From Nitrospirillum viridazoti CBAmc (GTDB lineage: Bacteria > Pseudomonadota > Alphaproteobacteria > Azospirillales > Azospirillaceae): a DNA stretch of 64,000 bases. The stretch is taken from NCBI RefSeq assembly GCF_000730165.1, contig NZ_CP022110.1, forward strand, positions 372,001 to 436,000. Direction: 5' to 3'. Shown one piece after another: positions 51,498 to 60,132 of this stretch. The number at the start of each line of letters is the position of its first letter. Position 1 is the first letter of the stretch. Made by a program: the position numbers and the translations under genes. The notes beneath the pieces were generated by a model, which worked only from the letters and a program-made list of their open reading frames with translations, did no database searches and was not told where the DNA came from.

Positions 51498-53333
51498 ATG
51501 AGCGGTGAAGGTTCGGACGCCCGGTCCCCCACCCCCGGCACGGGACCCGCCCCTGCTATAGGACAAGGCGGTTTGGCCCAGGCGGGCGTCAATCCGCAGG
51601 TGGACGCCATCGTCGAACGGTTCGGCGGCATCCGGCCCATGGCGGCCAAGCTGGGCATTCCTGTGACCACTGTTCAAGGCTGGAAAAAGCGCGGTCATAT
51701 CCCACCCAACCGCCGCGCCGACCTGGAGGCGGCGGCATCGCGCCTTGGGCTGGTCCTGGAAGCCGCCGAGCTGGATGCCGTGATGGGCGCGCCCGAGACG
51801 CCCGCCAGCCTGTCCGCCACTGCAGTCATCGCGCTGCCGGGGCCGGACGATCGTCCCCTGCCGCCTGGCCCCGCGCCGCTCGCCGACCAGCCCTCTCTGG
51901 ATAGGGAGACGCCGGCCCCCGCCAGCAGCTATCGCCTGGGCGCCCGGCCAGACGACGCCGTGCCGCCCTCCCCGCCGCCGCTCCCACCGCCACTGGGCGA
52001 GACCTTCCGCGCGGATCGCCCCCGCATGGAATTGCCAAAGACGGACGCCCCCAAGGCGGAATCGCCCCAGGTGGACGCCCCGCGCAGGGAGGTACCCAAG
52101 CCTGACGCCATCCGCCGCGACGCGCCCCGGCCAGCCGCCCCGCCGCCACGCCGGGGCGGGGGGGCCGTGTCGGCCCTTGCCCTGTTGATCTCCCTGGCGG
52201 CGCTGGGGGCCGGCGGCTGGTCGCTGTACCGCGCCGGCGTCCTGGACCCGTGGCTGAGCCGCGCCGGCCTGCCCGCCGCCCTACCGATCGGCCAATCGGG
52301 GTCCGCCCAGCCGGCGCAGTCAGCGGAGCAGGCGGGGACGGAGGCGACCTTGGCCGAGATGGCCCGCCGCCTGAACGCTGCCGGCCAGCGCCAGCAGACG
52401 CTGGAGCAGGAGGTGGCCGACCTGAAGGCCAAACTGGCTGCCGCCCCGGTCGTGGGCACCGACGGTACCGCGGCTCCGGCGACCCCAGATCCCGCCCTGG
52501 CCGCCCGGCTGGAGCAGATGACGGACCAGTTCAACCGCCTGACCGATCGGCAGCGGGCGCTGGAACAGGCGCTGGCCCAGTCGGCGCAGCAGCGGGAGGA
52601 ATTGAGCGGCCGCCTGGCGGCGCAGACCGCCGCCGCCGGTCGCGGCCAGGCGCTGCTGGTGGCGACCAACCAGCTGCAGGCGGCCTTATTGTCCGGCCGG
52701 CCCTATGGGGTGGAGCTGTCGGCGGTGCGCAGCCTGGCGCCGGAGGACGATGCCCTGCGCCAGGCGCTGGATCGGCTGGCGCAAAGCCAGGCCACCGGAC
52801 TGGCCGGCCCCGTGGCGCTGCGCGAGGGCTTCGACCGCGCCGCCACCGCCGCCCAGCAGGCGGCCCAGGTGCCGGAAGGGGCCGACTGGCTGCAACAGCT
52901 GTGGGGCCACATCAAGGCCCTGGTCACCATTCGCCGCAAGGACGGCCGTATCGAGGGCAACGCGCCCGACGCGGTGGTGTCGCGCGCCGGCGCCGCGCTG
53001 GACCGGGGCGACATCGGCACGGCGGTGGCGGAAATGTCGGCCCTGTCCGGCCCGCCGGCGGCCGCACCCGAGGTCCAGGCCTGGCTGCGCGACGCCCAGG
53101 CGCGGCTGAGCGCCGATGACGCCATGAACCGGCTCTCGCGCCGCGCCGTCAGCGACGTGCAGGCCGGCCTGCCGCCTCCTAAGGAACGACCGGCCGAAAG
53201 CGCGCCCGCTCCGTCCTCCGACGCCGGCAAGGGCGAGGCGGCCAAGCCTGAGGATGCCAAGCCGGCGGAACCGGTGCCGACCGAGGGGGGCGCCCCTGCG
53301 CAGCCCCAGCCGGCTGATGGGGGCCATCCATGA
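51498..53333 (+). CDS. Mitofilin (Mic60)-like membrane protein with N-terminal HTH
   Basis: This encodes 611 residues. Residues 34-80 look like a Cro/YdaS-type helix-turn-helix: VDAIVERFGGIRPMAAKLGI and PVTTVQGWKKRGHIPP. A Pro-rich segment leads to one membrane helix near 220-240 (VSALALLISLAALGAGGW). A long coiled coil follows (about 275-400), then the mitofilin C-terminal region (VATNQLQAALLSGRPYGVEL, ALREGFDRAATAAQQAAQ). Alphaproteobacterial Mic60 is known to lie between hemD and hemY and to shape intracytoplasmic membranes. The N-terminal HTH is the odd part. Confidence 0.85.
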   Translation: MSGEGSDARSPTPGTGPAPAIGQGGLAQAGVNPQVDAIVERFGGIRPMAAKLGIPVTTVQGWKKRGHIPPNRRADLEAAASRLGLVLEAAELDAVMGAPETPASLSATAVIALPGPDDRPLPPGPAPLADQPSLDRETPAPASSYRLGARPDDAVPPSPPPLPPPLGETFRADRPRMELPKTDAPKAESPQVDAPRREVPKPDAIRRDAPRPAAPPPRRGGGAVSALALLISLAALGAGGWSLYRAGVLDPWLSRAGLPAALPIGQSGSAQPAQSAEQAGTEATLAEMARRLNAAGQRQQTLEQEVADLKAKLAAAPVVGTDGTAAPATPDPALAARLEQMTDQFNRLTDRQRALEQALAQSAQQREELSGRLAAQTAAAGRGQALLVATNQLQAALLSGRPYGVELSAVRSLAPEDDALRQALDRLAQSQATGLAGPVALREGFDRAATAAQQAAQVPEGADWLQQLWGHIKALVTIRRKDGRIEGNAPDAVVSRAGAALDRGDIGTAVAEMSALSGPPAAAPEVQAWLRDAQARLSADDAMNRLSRRAVSDVQAGLPPPKERPAESAPAPSSDAGKGEAAKPEDAKPAEPVPTEGGAPAQPQPADGGHP

Positions 53334-54799
53334 GGCGGACGCTGTGGTTCCTGCTGCGCCTGGGCCTGGTCATCGCGCTGGCCGTCTGGGTGGCGCGGCG
53401 GCCGGGCACCCTGCGGCTGGATTGGCAGGGTTACATCATCCAGACCCAGGTGGGCGTGGTGGCCGTGGCCCTGCTGCTGCTGGCGGTCGTGGCCTACATC
53501 CTGGTGCGCCTTTTCGTGCTGGTGTGGCGCAGCCCCGGGCGCTTCGGCGCGGGGCGCCGCACCAGCCGGCGCACGCGGGGATACCAGGCCCTCGGCCGGG
53601 GCTTCCTGGCGGTGGCCAGCGGGGACGGCGCCGGCGCCGGCCGCCTGGCCGCCAAGGCCGACGGCCTGCTGAACGAACCGTCGCTGACCCTGCTGCTGTC
53701 CGCCCAGGCGGCGCAACTGGCGGGGGACGAGGCGGCGGCGGCCGGCCATTTCACCGCCATGCGCGAGCGTGGCGCGGCGCTGAAGCAGCCGGACATGGCC
53801 TTCGTCGGCCTGCGCGGCCTGGCCCTGCAGGCGCTGGCCGCCGGCCAGACCCAGCGGGCGCTGGGCCTGGTGCAGGAGGCGGTCGCCCTGAAGCCCAAGG
53901 CGCGCTGGCCCCTGCTGACCCAGTTCGACCTGCAGGCGCGCGCCGGCGACTGGACCGCCGCGGCGGCCACGCTGGACGCCCTGACGGCGGCCAAGGCCCT
54001 GCCGGCGGAAGCCCTGCGCCGCCACCGCGCCGCCCTGCTGGTGGAACGCAGCCGGGCGGCGGAGGCTGACGGCAACCAGGATCAGGCGCTGGCGTTGGCG
54101 CGCAAGGCCCACGATCTGGAGCCCGCCTCCGTGCCGGCGGCGGTGCAGGCGGCGCGCCTGCTGGCGGCCACCGGGGCCGCCCGTGCCGCCACCCGCGCCC
54201 TGGAACAATCCTGGCGGCTGGCACCCCATCCCGAGCTGGCCGCCGCCTGGGGCACGGCGGGTGAGAAGGCGGGCGATGCCGCCGACCCGCTGGCGCGGGT
54301 GAAGCGGCTGGAGGCACTGGTGGCGTTGGATACCAGCGTGCCGGAGGCCCACGTCGCCCTGGCCGACGCTGCGACCGAGGCGCGCCTGTGGGGCCTGGCG
54401 CGGGGCCACCTGACCCGCGCCCTGGCCCTGCGGCCCAGCGCGCGCGTCTATCGCCGCCTGGCGGCGCTGGCGACGGCGGAGCATGGCCAGGGTGCCGAGG
54501 AGCGCGGCCACCTGGCCCAGGCGGCCAAGGCCGCCCCCGATCCCGCCTGGGTATGCCAGGCCTGCGGCGGCGTGAACCCCGCCTGGGGGGCGCTGTGCAG
54601 CCATTGCGGCGGCTTCGACACCCTGGTCTGGCGGGTGCCTGGCAGCGCCGCGCGCAGTGCGGCGGCCGAGACGCTGGGCTTCCTGCCGCCGCCGGAACCG
54701 CCGACGGGCGGGGCGGAGGCAGGCGGCGGTTTGCGCGGCCTGTCGAACCGGCTGCCGTCGTTCACGCTGGCCAGCTTCAGGCCCGGTAGACGGACATGA
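53330..54799 (+). CDS. hemY: HemY-like TPR membrane protein with C-terminal zinc ribbon
   Basis: This encodes 489 residues. Two N-terminal membrane helices (LWFLLRLGLVIALAVWVA and VGVVAVALLLLAVVAYILV) are followed by a HemY_N region and TPR-like helices (for example ALALARKAHDLEPASVPAAV). A Cys-4 zinc ribbon closes the protein near residues 405-428: WVCQACGGVNP and LCSHCGGFDTLVW. HemY (this family, not protoporphyrinogen oxidase) is linked to heme synthesis through its neighbours, with no defined reaction. It overlaps the mitofilin gene by four bases and the next gene by four. Confidence 0.88.
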   Translation: MRRTLWFLLRLGLVIALAVWVARRPGTLRLDWQGYIIQTQVGVVAVALLLLAVVAYILVRLFVLVWRSPGRFGAGRRTSRRTRGYQALGRGFLAVASGDGAGAGRLAAKADGLLNEPSLTLLLSAQAAQLAGDEAAAAGHFTAMRERGAALKQPDMAFVGLRGLALQALAAGQTQRALGLVQEAVALKPKARWPLLTQFDLQARAGDWTAAAATLDALTAAKALPAEALRRHRAALLVERSRAAEADGNQDQALALARKAHDLEPASVPAAVQAARLLAATGAARAATRALEQSWRLAPHPELAAAWGTAGEKAGDAADPLARVKRLEALVALDTSVPEAHVALADAATEARLWGLARGHLTRALALRPSARVYRRLAALATAEHGQGAEERGHLAQAAKAAPDPAWVCQACGGVNPAWGALCSHCGGFDTLVWRVPGSAARSAAAETLGFLPPPEPPTGGAEAGGGLRGLSNRLPSFTLASFRPGRRT

Positions 54800-55776
54800 T
54801 TCCCCTGCCGTTCGCCCCGCCCCGGGCGGAATCGCTGCTGCTGCTGGCGCTGGCCCTGGTGCTGAACGCCTTCATCGCCGGCTTCCCCGCTGTGGACCGC
54901 TGGCTGGCGACGCCGCAAAGCCAGCTGGCCGGCGCGGTGCGCTGGGCCGACAAGCGGCTGAACCGGATCGAGCGGCTGGATAGCGTGCGCCTGGCGCGGG
55001 GCGCCCTGCTGATCCTCATCCTGGGCGGCGGCGTGGGCCTGGCGGCCCTGGTGCTGACCATCGCCGCCGCGCATGTGCGCGTGGCCTGGCTGCTGTCGCT
55101 GCTGCTGGTGACGCGGGCGCTGCTTTTCGGCCGTCTGCTGGTCACCATGCGGGGCCTGCTGGCGGCCGCCACGGCGGCGGATGAAGAGGCGCTGCGCCAG
55201 GCGGTGGCGCCGCTGACCCACAAACCCGTCTGGTCCATGGACCGTCACGCCGTGCTGCGGGCGGGGATGGAGGCGCTGGTGGGCCAGGTCAGCCGCGGCC
55301 TGGTGGCGCCGCTGTTCTGGTTCGCGCTGTTCGACCTCCCCGGCCTGATGATCTGGGTGACGGTGGAGACGGTGGCGGTAACGGTGGGCCACACCTCACC
55401 GCGCTACGCCGCCTTTGGCCGGCCGGCGCGGCGCGCGCTGCTGGTCATGGATTGGGTGCCGGCGCGCCTGACCGTGCTGTTCCTGGCCGCCGGCTGCCTG
55501 ATGGTGCCCGGCAGCCGCCCGGGCACGGCCTTGGCCGCTCTGCGCACCCAGCATATCCAGGGCACGGCCGCCCTGCCCCTGGCCGCCGTGGCCCGCGCCC
55601 TGAACCTTGCCCTGGCCGGGCCGCGCAAGGAGGGCGAGATGGTGGTCTACGAGGACTGGCTGGGCACCGGCCGCGCCCGTGTCGACGCCAGCGACATGCG
55701 CGCCGTCGTGGCCCTGACCGCCGCCGCTGGCCTGCTGGCCGTGTGTATCGCGCTGCTGGCGCTGGTGTGGGCGTGA
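54796..55776 (+). CDS. Degenerate CbiB/CobD-like membrane protein
   Basis: This encodes 326 residues with about five membrane segments. The overall pattern matches adenosylcobinamide-phosphate synthase (CbiB/CobD): VSRGLVAPLFWFALFDLPGL, a region at ETVAVTVGHTSPRYAAFG, and VYEDWLGTGRARVDASDM. But the family's N-terminal GDP..HPV motif reads TPQSQLAGAV, the NTLDSMVG motif reads VETVAVTVG, and the DDxxNxxPARL motif reads LVMDWVPARL. It is therefore either a catalytically dead paralogue or a different enzyme. It is cotranscribed with hemY (ATGA overlap). Confidence 0.65.
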   Translation: MIPLPFAPPRAESLLLLALALVLNAFIAGFPAVDRWLATPQSQLAGAVRWADKRLNRIERLDSVRLARGALLILILGGGVGLAALVLTIAAAHVRVAWLLSLLLVTRALLFGRLLVTMRGLLAAATAADEEALRQAVAPLTHKPVWSMDRHAVLRAGMEALVGQVSRGLVAPLFWFALFDLPGLMIWVTVETVAVTVGHTSPRYAAFGRPARRALLVMDWVPARLTVLFLAAGCLMVPGSRPGTALAALRTQHIQGTAALPLAAVARALNLALAGPRKEGEMVVYEDWLGTGRARVDASDMRAVVALTAAAGLLAVCIALLALVWA

Positions 55777-55822
55777 GAGGTCCTCAGGCGCCGGTGGGCG
55801 CCCGAGGCGATCCCGATATCCC

Positions 55823-56509
55823 TCAACTACCGCTCAGCACACTCGCCAAAGCCTGGGCTTCCGGGCGGAAGAACGCGCGGTCCAGCAGAATTTGCTCGGG
55901 CGTGGTCTGCTGGCCATAGAAGATGTCGTTCCATTCCTTGCGCGGGGTGATGACCGAGCCGTCGACGGCCAGGCCGCCGAACAGGCCGCTGGTCTTGGCG
56001 TAGACGTACATGTCGGCATCCACGCCCACGCCATAGCCGGCGCCCACCTGGGTGCCCAGCTCACCCACCGCCACCTTGGCGTCGGCGCCCAGCTTCACGC
56101 TGCGGTCCATGACGGCATTCAGGCCCTTGTCGGTCATGATCACCAGCATCATCTGCGCCTGCTGGCCGCCGAACTGCAGGCCGAAGCTGGCCTCGGCCAT
56201 GGTGTAGAAGGCGGGGCCGCTCCACGACCCGTCGGTGCCGCGCGCCACCAGCACGCCGGTGCCGCCGCCCCCACCCAGGAAGAAGCCGGCCTGGATGACG
56301 TTGGGCAGGATCAGCACGCCCTTGGCCCGGCCCAGCAGGTTCTTCAGCGGGGCGTATTGCGGATCGCCCAGCAGGGTCATGGCGGTCAGCCGCGCGCGCT
56401 CCACCATCAGCTGCGCCTCCGTCACCTCCGCTCGCGCCGGCATCGCGGTTCCCAGCGCGAGCGCCACGCCCGCCGCCGCACCCGCCAACACCTGCCGCCG
56501 ATCGATCAT
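55823..56509 (-). CDS. SYLF-domain lipid-binding protein, exported
   Basis: This has about 228 residues from the ATG at 56509 (56518 and 56524 are in-frame alternatives). The N-terminus is a Tat-type signal (DRRQVLAGAAAGVALALG). The SYLF/Ysc84 domain covers most of the rest: NLLGRAKGVLILPNVIQAGF, GGGGTGVLVAR and ASFGLQFGGQQAQMMLVIMT. Family members bind phospholipids. A perfect inverted repeat lies just upstream of the start region. It is convergent with the CbiB-like gene. Confidence 0.88.
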   Translation of the reverse strand: MIDRRQVLAGAAAGVALALGTAMPARAEVTEAQLMVERARLTAMTLLGDPQYAPLKNLLGRAKGVLILPNVIQAGFFLGGGGGTGVLVARGTDGSWSGPAFYTMAEASFGLQFGGQQAQMMLVIMTDKGLNAVMDRSVKLGADAKVAVGELGTQVGAGYGVGVDADMYVYAKTSGLFGGLAVDGSVITPRKEWNDIFYGQQTTPEQILLDRAFFRPEAQALASVLSGS

Positions 56510-56531
56510 CTTCCTCATCCTCATTAGTCGG

Positions 56532-56550
56532 GGTTCAGCGTGGCTGAACC
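56532..56550. promoter_or_regulatory. Inverted repeat just upstream of SYLF gene
   Basis: An eight-base perfect stem, GGTTCAGC-gtg-GCTGAACC. It lies 8-26 bases before the ATG at 56524 and may be an operator or a hairpin close to the ribosome site. Confidence 0.45.
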
Positions 56551-56711
56551 ATCTTTTGATGGTGTTGGCAGAATTCCTACCATATCTGGATGCCGCCGCC
56601 CATGGCCCAGTCGGGCGCCCCCAGACGGGCACGCCTCATCAGGCCCCAAGCAGCCGACACCGTGGGGGTGACCCTAAAGGCGAAGTAAGGCGGCCGTGCG
56701 GCAAGGTTGGG

Positions 56712-57380
56712 TCAGGGGATGCGGTTCACCCAGCGCACGGCCCAGACGGGGCCATTGGCGGTGGCGATGCGGTCCAGGCGGGTCAGCGACAGGGGCGCCA
56801 CGTCCAGCGACAGGGCCGTGGCGGGCGTCAGGGCCAGGGCTTGGGCGATGGCGGCGCGCACCGGGCCGGCGTGGCTGATGCAGATAATGTCGCGGTCGCC
56901 GGTTTGCCGGGTGCTCCACTCCTCCACCGCCCCGGCGACGCGGCGGCACACCTCGGCGAAGCTCTCGCCGCCGGGCGGGGCGACGCTGGCTGGGTCGGCC
57001 CAGAAGGGGGCCAGGTGTGGGTCGCCCGCATCCTCCAGCTCGGCGTAGCTGTGGCCCTGCCAGGCGCCGAAATGCTGTTCCATCAGCCGGGGATCGGTCG
57101 CCGGCTCAGTCGGGGCGGCGGGAACCAGGGCCGCCAGGCGCGCGGCCGTCTCCCGCGTGCGGCCCAGGGGGCTGGCCAGCCACACGGCGCTGGTGGGCAG
57201 GCGCGCCGCCGTCAGCTGGGCGCTGGAGCCCGGCCACAGGGCCAACTCCACATCGGCCTGTCCGGCGATCTGATGCGGCTGTGCCAGGGGGGCGTGGCGC
57301 ACCCACCACCACCGCACCGTCTTCGCCAACGGGGGCGTCGCCAAGGGGGGAGGTGCTGAGGGGGGGAAGGACGTGGTCAT
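56712..57380 (-). CDS. cobC: Alpha-ribazole phosphatase-type histidine phosphatase
   Basis: This is a predicted phosphatase that releases alpha-ribazole or dephosphorylates cobalamin-5'-phosphate. The 222-residue protein has the phosphohistidine box VRHAPLAQPHQIAGQAD (Arg-His at residues ~28-29) and a second His in IICISHAGPVRAAI. FGAWQGHSYAEL is typical of CobC. The stop of cobS-frame overlap (4 bases) ties it to cobS, supporting a cobalamin role. RHG in place of RHA is usual, so the motif is slightly divergent. Confidence 0.85.
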   Translation of the reverse strand: MTTSFPPSAPPPLATPPLAKTVRWWWVRHAPLAQPHQIAGQADVELALWPGSSAQLTAARLPTSAVWLASPLGRTRETAARLAALVPAAPTEPATDPRLMEQHFGAWQGHSYAELEDAGDPHLAPFWADPASVAPPGGESFAEVCRRVAGAVEEWSTRQTGDRDIICISHAGPVRAAIAQALALTPATALSLDVAPLSLTRLDRIATANGPVWAVRWVNRIP

Positions 57381-58192
57381 GGCATGGCGACGGAGCCGCC
57401 CAGCGCGCCGGTCACGGCCACCAGGAACAGGATCTCCACCACCTGTTCCGTCGCCCCCAGCACGTCGCCGGTGATGCCGCCCACCTGGCGCCGGGCCAGC
57501 TGCCCCACGACCAGGACGCCGCCGGCCGCCACCGCCAGGATGGCCAGGCGGGTCATGCCGCCATCCAGCGGCAGCTTGGTCAGGGTGGTGGCCGCCAGGA
57601 CGAAGCCGGCCAGCAGCGCCGCCAGGGCGCGGGCGCTGTTGGGCTTGCCCACATTGGCGCTGTTGCCCACCAGTCGCGCCTCCGGCAACAACAGCTTCAT
57701 GCCCGGCAGGAAGGCGCGGGCATAGGCGTGCGCCCCCATCAGGGCCACGGCCACATGGTGGGGGCTGGCGATGGCCGCCAGGGCCAGGGTGCGGGCGGCG
57801 ACGCTCAGCACCAGGGCGGCGGCGCCATAGGTGCCCACCCGGCTGTCCTTCATGATGGTCAGCTTGGCCTCGCGGTCGCGCCCGCCGCCAAAGCCGTCGG
57901 CCACATCGGCCAGGCCGTCCTCATGCAGGGCCCCGGTCAGGCCCATCAAGGCGCCCACCGTCAGCAGGGCCGCCAGCAGGGGCGGGACGTTGACGCTGCT
58001 GAGCCCCCAATAGACCAGGCCGCCCACGGCGCCGATCAGCGTGCCGACGATGGGGAACCAGGTCAGGGCACGGGAATCCAGGTCCTTGGGCCAGGCCCCG
58101 CGCCAACGGATGGGCAGCCGCGTCAAAAAGATCACGGCGGCTATGAATTCGGCGAAGACACCGCCCAGGCGCGGCCCCGTTGCATCAGTCAT
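57377..58192 (-). CDS. cobS: Adenosylcobinamide-GDP ribazoletransferase
   Basis: CobS joins adenosylcobinamide-GDP and alpha-ribazole in the inner membrane, the last assembly step of adenosylcobalamin. From the ATG at 58192 it has 271 residues and about six membrane segments. The substrate motifs are ALHEDGLADVADGFGGGRDR and IMKDSRVGTYGAAAL. ITGDVLGATEQVVEI near the end is also typical. It overlaps cobC by four bases, and is divergent from cobT. Confidence 0.95.
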   Translation of the reverse strand: MTDATGPRLGGVFAEFIAAVIFLTRLPIRWRGAWPKDLDSRALTWFPIVGTLIGAVGGLVYWGLSSVNVPPLLAALLTVGALMGLTGALHEDGLADVADGFGGGRDREAKLTIMKDSRVGTYGAAALVLSVAARTLALAAIASPHHVAVALMGAHAYARAFLPGMKLLLPEARLVGNSANVGKPNSARALAALLAGFVLAATTLTKLPLDGGMTRLAILAVAAGGVLVVGQLARRQVGGITGDVLGATEQVVEILFLVAVTGALGGSVAMP

Positions 58193-58276
58193 GGTTCCGG
58201 TATACGGGAAGTCCCGTCCGCCCGCCAGCGCCACTCCGGCGCCCAGTCGCGGGTCCCATTATCGGGCCGGAGCATC

Positions 58277-59314
58277 ATGAGCGACATCCCCTCCTTCGAC
58301 GAATTCCGCCGCGTCCTGGCCGACCTGCCGGGCCCGGATCTGGAGGCCGCCACCACCGTCATGCAGCGTGAGGTGCAGCTGACCAAGCCGCGCGGCGCCC
58401 TGGGCCGGCTGGAAAGCCTGACGGAATGGCTGGCCACCTGGCAGGGCCGCACGCCCCCCCGGGTGCAGCATCCGCGCGTGGCGGTGTTCGCCGGTAACCA
58501 CGGCGTGGCGGCGCTGGGCGTGTCGGCCTATCCGGCGGCGGTGACGGCGCAGATGGTGCACAACTTCACCCAGGGCGGTGCCGCGGTGAACCAGCTGTGC
58601 GGCCAGGCCGACGCCGACCTGCGCGTCTATGAGCTGGACCTGGACAACCCCACCGCCGACTTCACCCACGGCCCCGCCATGAGCGAGGAGGCCTGCGCCC
58701 GGGCCATGGCCTACGGCATGATGGCGGTGGAAACCGGCATCGACGTGCTGTGCCTGGGGGAGATGGGCATCGGCAATTCCACCGCGGCGGCCGCCCTGTG
58801 CCTGGCCCTGTTCGGCGGCACGGCTGAGGACTGGGTGGGCCCCGGCACCGGCCTGGATGCCCAGGGCATGGCGCGCAAGGCCGCCGTGGTCGCGGCGGGC
58901 GTGGCGGCCAACGCCGACCTGCTCAGCGATCCCTTGCATGTGCTGCGCGCCCTGGGCGGGTATGAGCTGGCGGCCATCGTCGGCGCCATCATGGCGGCCC
59001 GCATGGCCCGCACGCCCGTGGTGCTGGACGGCTACGCCTGCACCGCCGCCGCCGCCGTGCTGTACAAGCTGGACCCCCGCGCCCTGGACCATTGCATCGT
59101 CGGCCACCTGTCGGCCGAGCCGGCCCACCGCCGCCTGCTGGACGCTATCGGCCAGGAACCGCTGCTGACCCTGGGCATGCGCCTGGGCGAAGGCTCCGGC
59201 GCCGCCCTGGCCCTGCCCATCCTCCAGGCCGCCGTCGCCTGCCACACCGGCATGGCCACCTTCGCGGAGGCCGGCGTGTCCACGCGCGGCGGCGAGGGCC
59301 GGGCCACCCATTGA
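58277..59314 (+). CDS. cobT: Nicotinate-nucleotide-dimethylbenzimidazole phosphoribosyltransferase
   Basis: CobT makes alpha-ribazole-5'-phosphate from dimethylbenzimidazole and nicotinate mononucleotide. The 345-residue protein has KPRGALGRLESLTEWLA, FAGNHGVAALGVSAYP, GEMGIGNSTAAAAL and the catalytic Glu in LRLGEGSGAALALP. Length is normal. The ATG at 58277 is preceded by GGAG. An in-frame open stretch far upstream (from 57017) overlaps cobS antisense and is not part of the gene. Confidence 0.96.
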   Translation: MSDIPSFDEFRRVLADLPGPDLEAATTVMQREVQLTKPRGALGRLESLTEWLATWQGRTPPRVQHPRVAVFAGNHGVAALGVSAYPAAVTAQMVHNFTQGGAAVNQLCGQADADLRVYELDLDNPTADFTHGPAMSEEACARAMAYGMMAVETGIDVLCLGEMGIGNSTAAAALCLALFGGTAEDWVGPGTGLDAQGMARKAAVVAAGVAANADLLSDPLHVLRALGGYELAAIVGAIMAARMARTPVVLDGYACTAAAAVLYKLDPRALDHCIVGHLSAEPAHRRLLDAIGQEPLLTLGMRLGEGSGAALALPILQAAVACHTGMATFAEAGVSTRGGEGRATH

Positions 59315-59377
59315 ACAGCCTGGCCTCCCTGGGCCGGCACGATGCCGGTCCAGGCCCCGGCCCCCGTCGTGCAGGGC

Positions 59378-59701
59378 TTAGTTGGAGAAGGGTGAGCCGG
59401 GAATGGGCAGCACGAAGCCGCCCAGCAAGGGCAGCACGATGACCTTGGTGCCGTAGGGGGAGGACGATGAGCCGCCCGTGGTGGTCACGGCGGTGCGGTT
59501 GCCGGCGGCGTCGTAGGTGTAGGTGGTGATGGCGCCGCCGGGCCCGGTCACCTTGGTCAAGCGTCCCAGCGTGTCGTACTCATACTGCGACGTGCCGGCC
59601 CAGGCGACGCCGGTCAGCAGCGTGGTGGCCATGACGGTGGCAAGGGCGAAACCGGCGCGTCGCGTCCGGCTGGGCGCGGTGGGGACGAAACGGGACGTCA
59701 T
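59378..59701 (-). CDS. Mini YD-repeat (RHS-type) secreted protein
   Basis: This encodes 107 residues. The N-terminus is a signal peptide (AGFALATVMATTLLTGVAWA). The mature part begins with two YD repeats: YEYDTLGRLTKVTGPGGAIT and TYTYDAAGNRTAVTTTGG. A short Ser-rich link and a hydrophobic end follow (KVIVLPLLGGFVLPIPG). It is far smaller than any RHS core, and divergent from the large RHS gene 431 bp away. No frameshift or longer homologous reading frame was seen, so it looks like a genuine small protein. Confidence 0.7.
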   Translation of the reverse strand: MTSRFVPTAPSRTRRAGFALATVMATTLLTGVAWAGTSQYEYDTLGRLTKVTGPGGAITTYTYDAAGNRTAVTTTGGSSSSPYGTKVIVLPLLGGFVLPIPGSPFSN

Positions 59702-60132
59702 GAGGCCTCCTGGACGGTCAGCATGCTATGGCGCGACGGGTACTTATACCGGGCGCCACCCGTAGCGGCGCCATATAATTCAGCCATTTTCTATCAAAAA
59801 TAACCACGGCCTGATATGAGCCTCGACGCTCCATCCGTCGCCGTATCCGGGTGGATGTCCCGCCATCGGCACGATATGGACGTGGCGGGCGGAAAAATTC
59901 CATTGAAAGGTATTGGCCGGTTCGTAGACGTTAGGTTATCTTACTTTTGGCATATTATATAAAGGATGCACGGCGGCGATGGGAAAATATTTGGCATCAA
60001 GCGGGATCCCTCATCGGCGGCGGCTCCGTCCCGACGCCTCCCGGCCATCGCACTTGACCTCGGCCTTTCGATAAAGCGGCGACCTCGCCGCCGCAGGCCG
60101 TTGATTGGTCTCCCGCCGTACTGTGAGGAAGC
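59702..60132. other. AT-rich intergenic region between mini YD and large RHS genes
   Basis: This 431-bp region is noticeably AT-rich at 59770-59810 and 59920-59970 (gcatattatataaaggat). It must carry the divergent promoters. A short open frame on the minus strand at 59718-59903 has no signs of coding. Confidence 0.5.

Noticed and set aside
58193-58276. Cobalamin riboswitch between cobS and cobT
   Set aside because: The gap is only 84 bp and I could not find the conserved B12-box or a plausible multi-stem core.
59718-59903. A 61-codon open frame on the minus strand
   Set aside because: It lies in the AT-rich promoter region, has no ribosome site and its product is Arg-rich and unlike any family.
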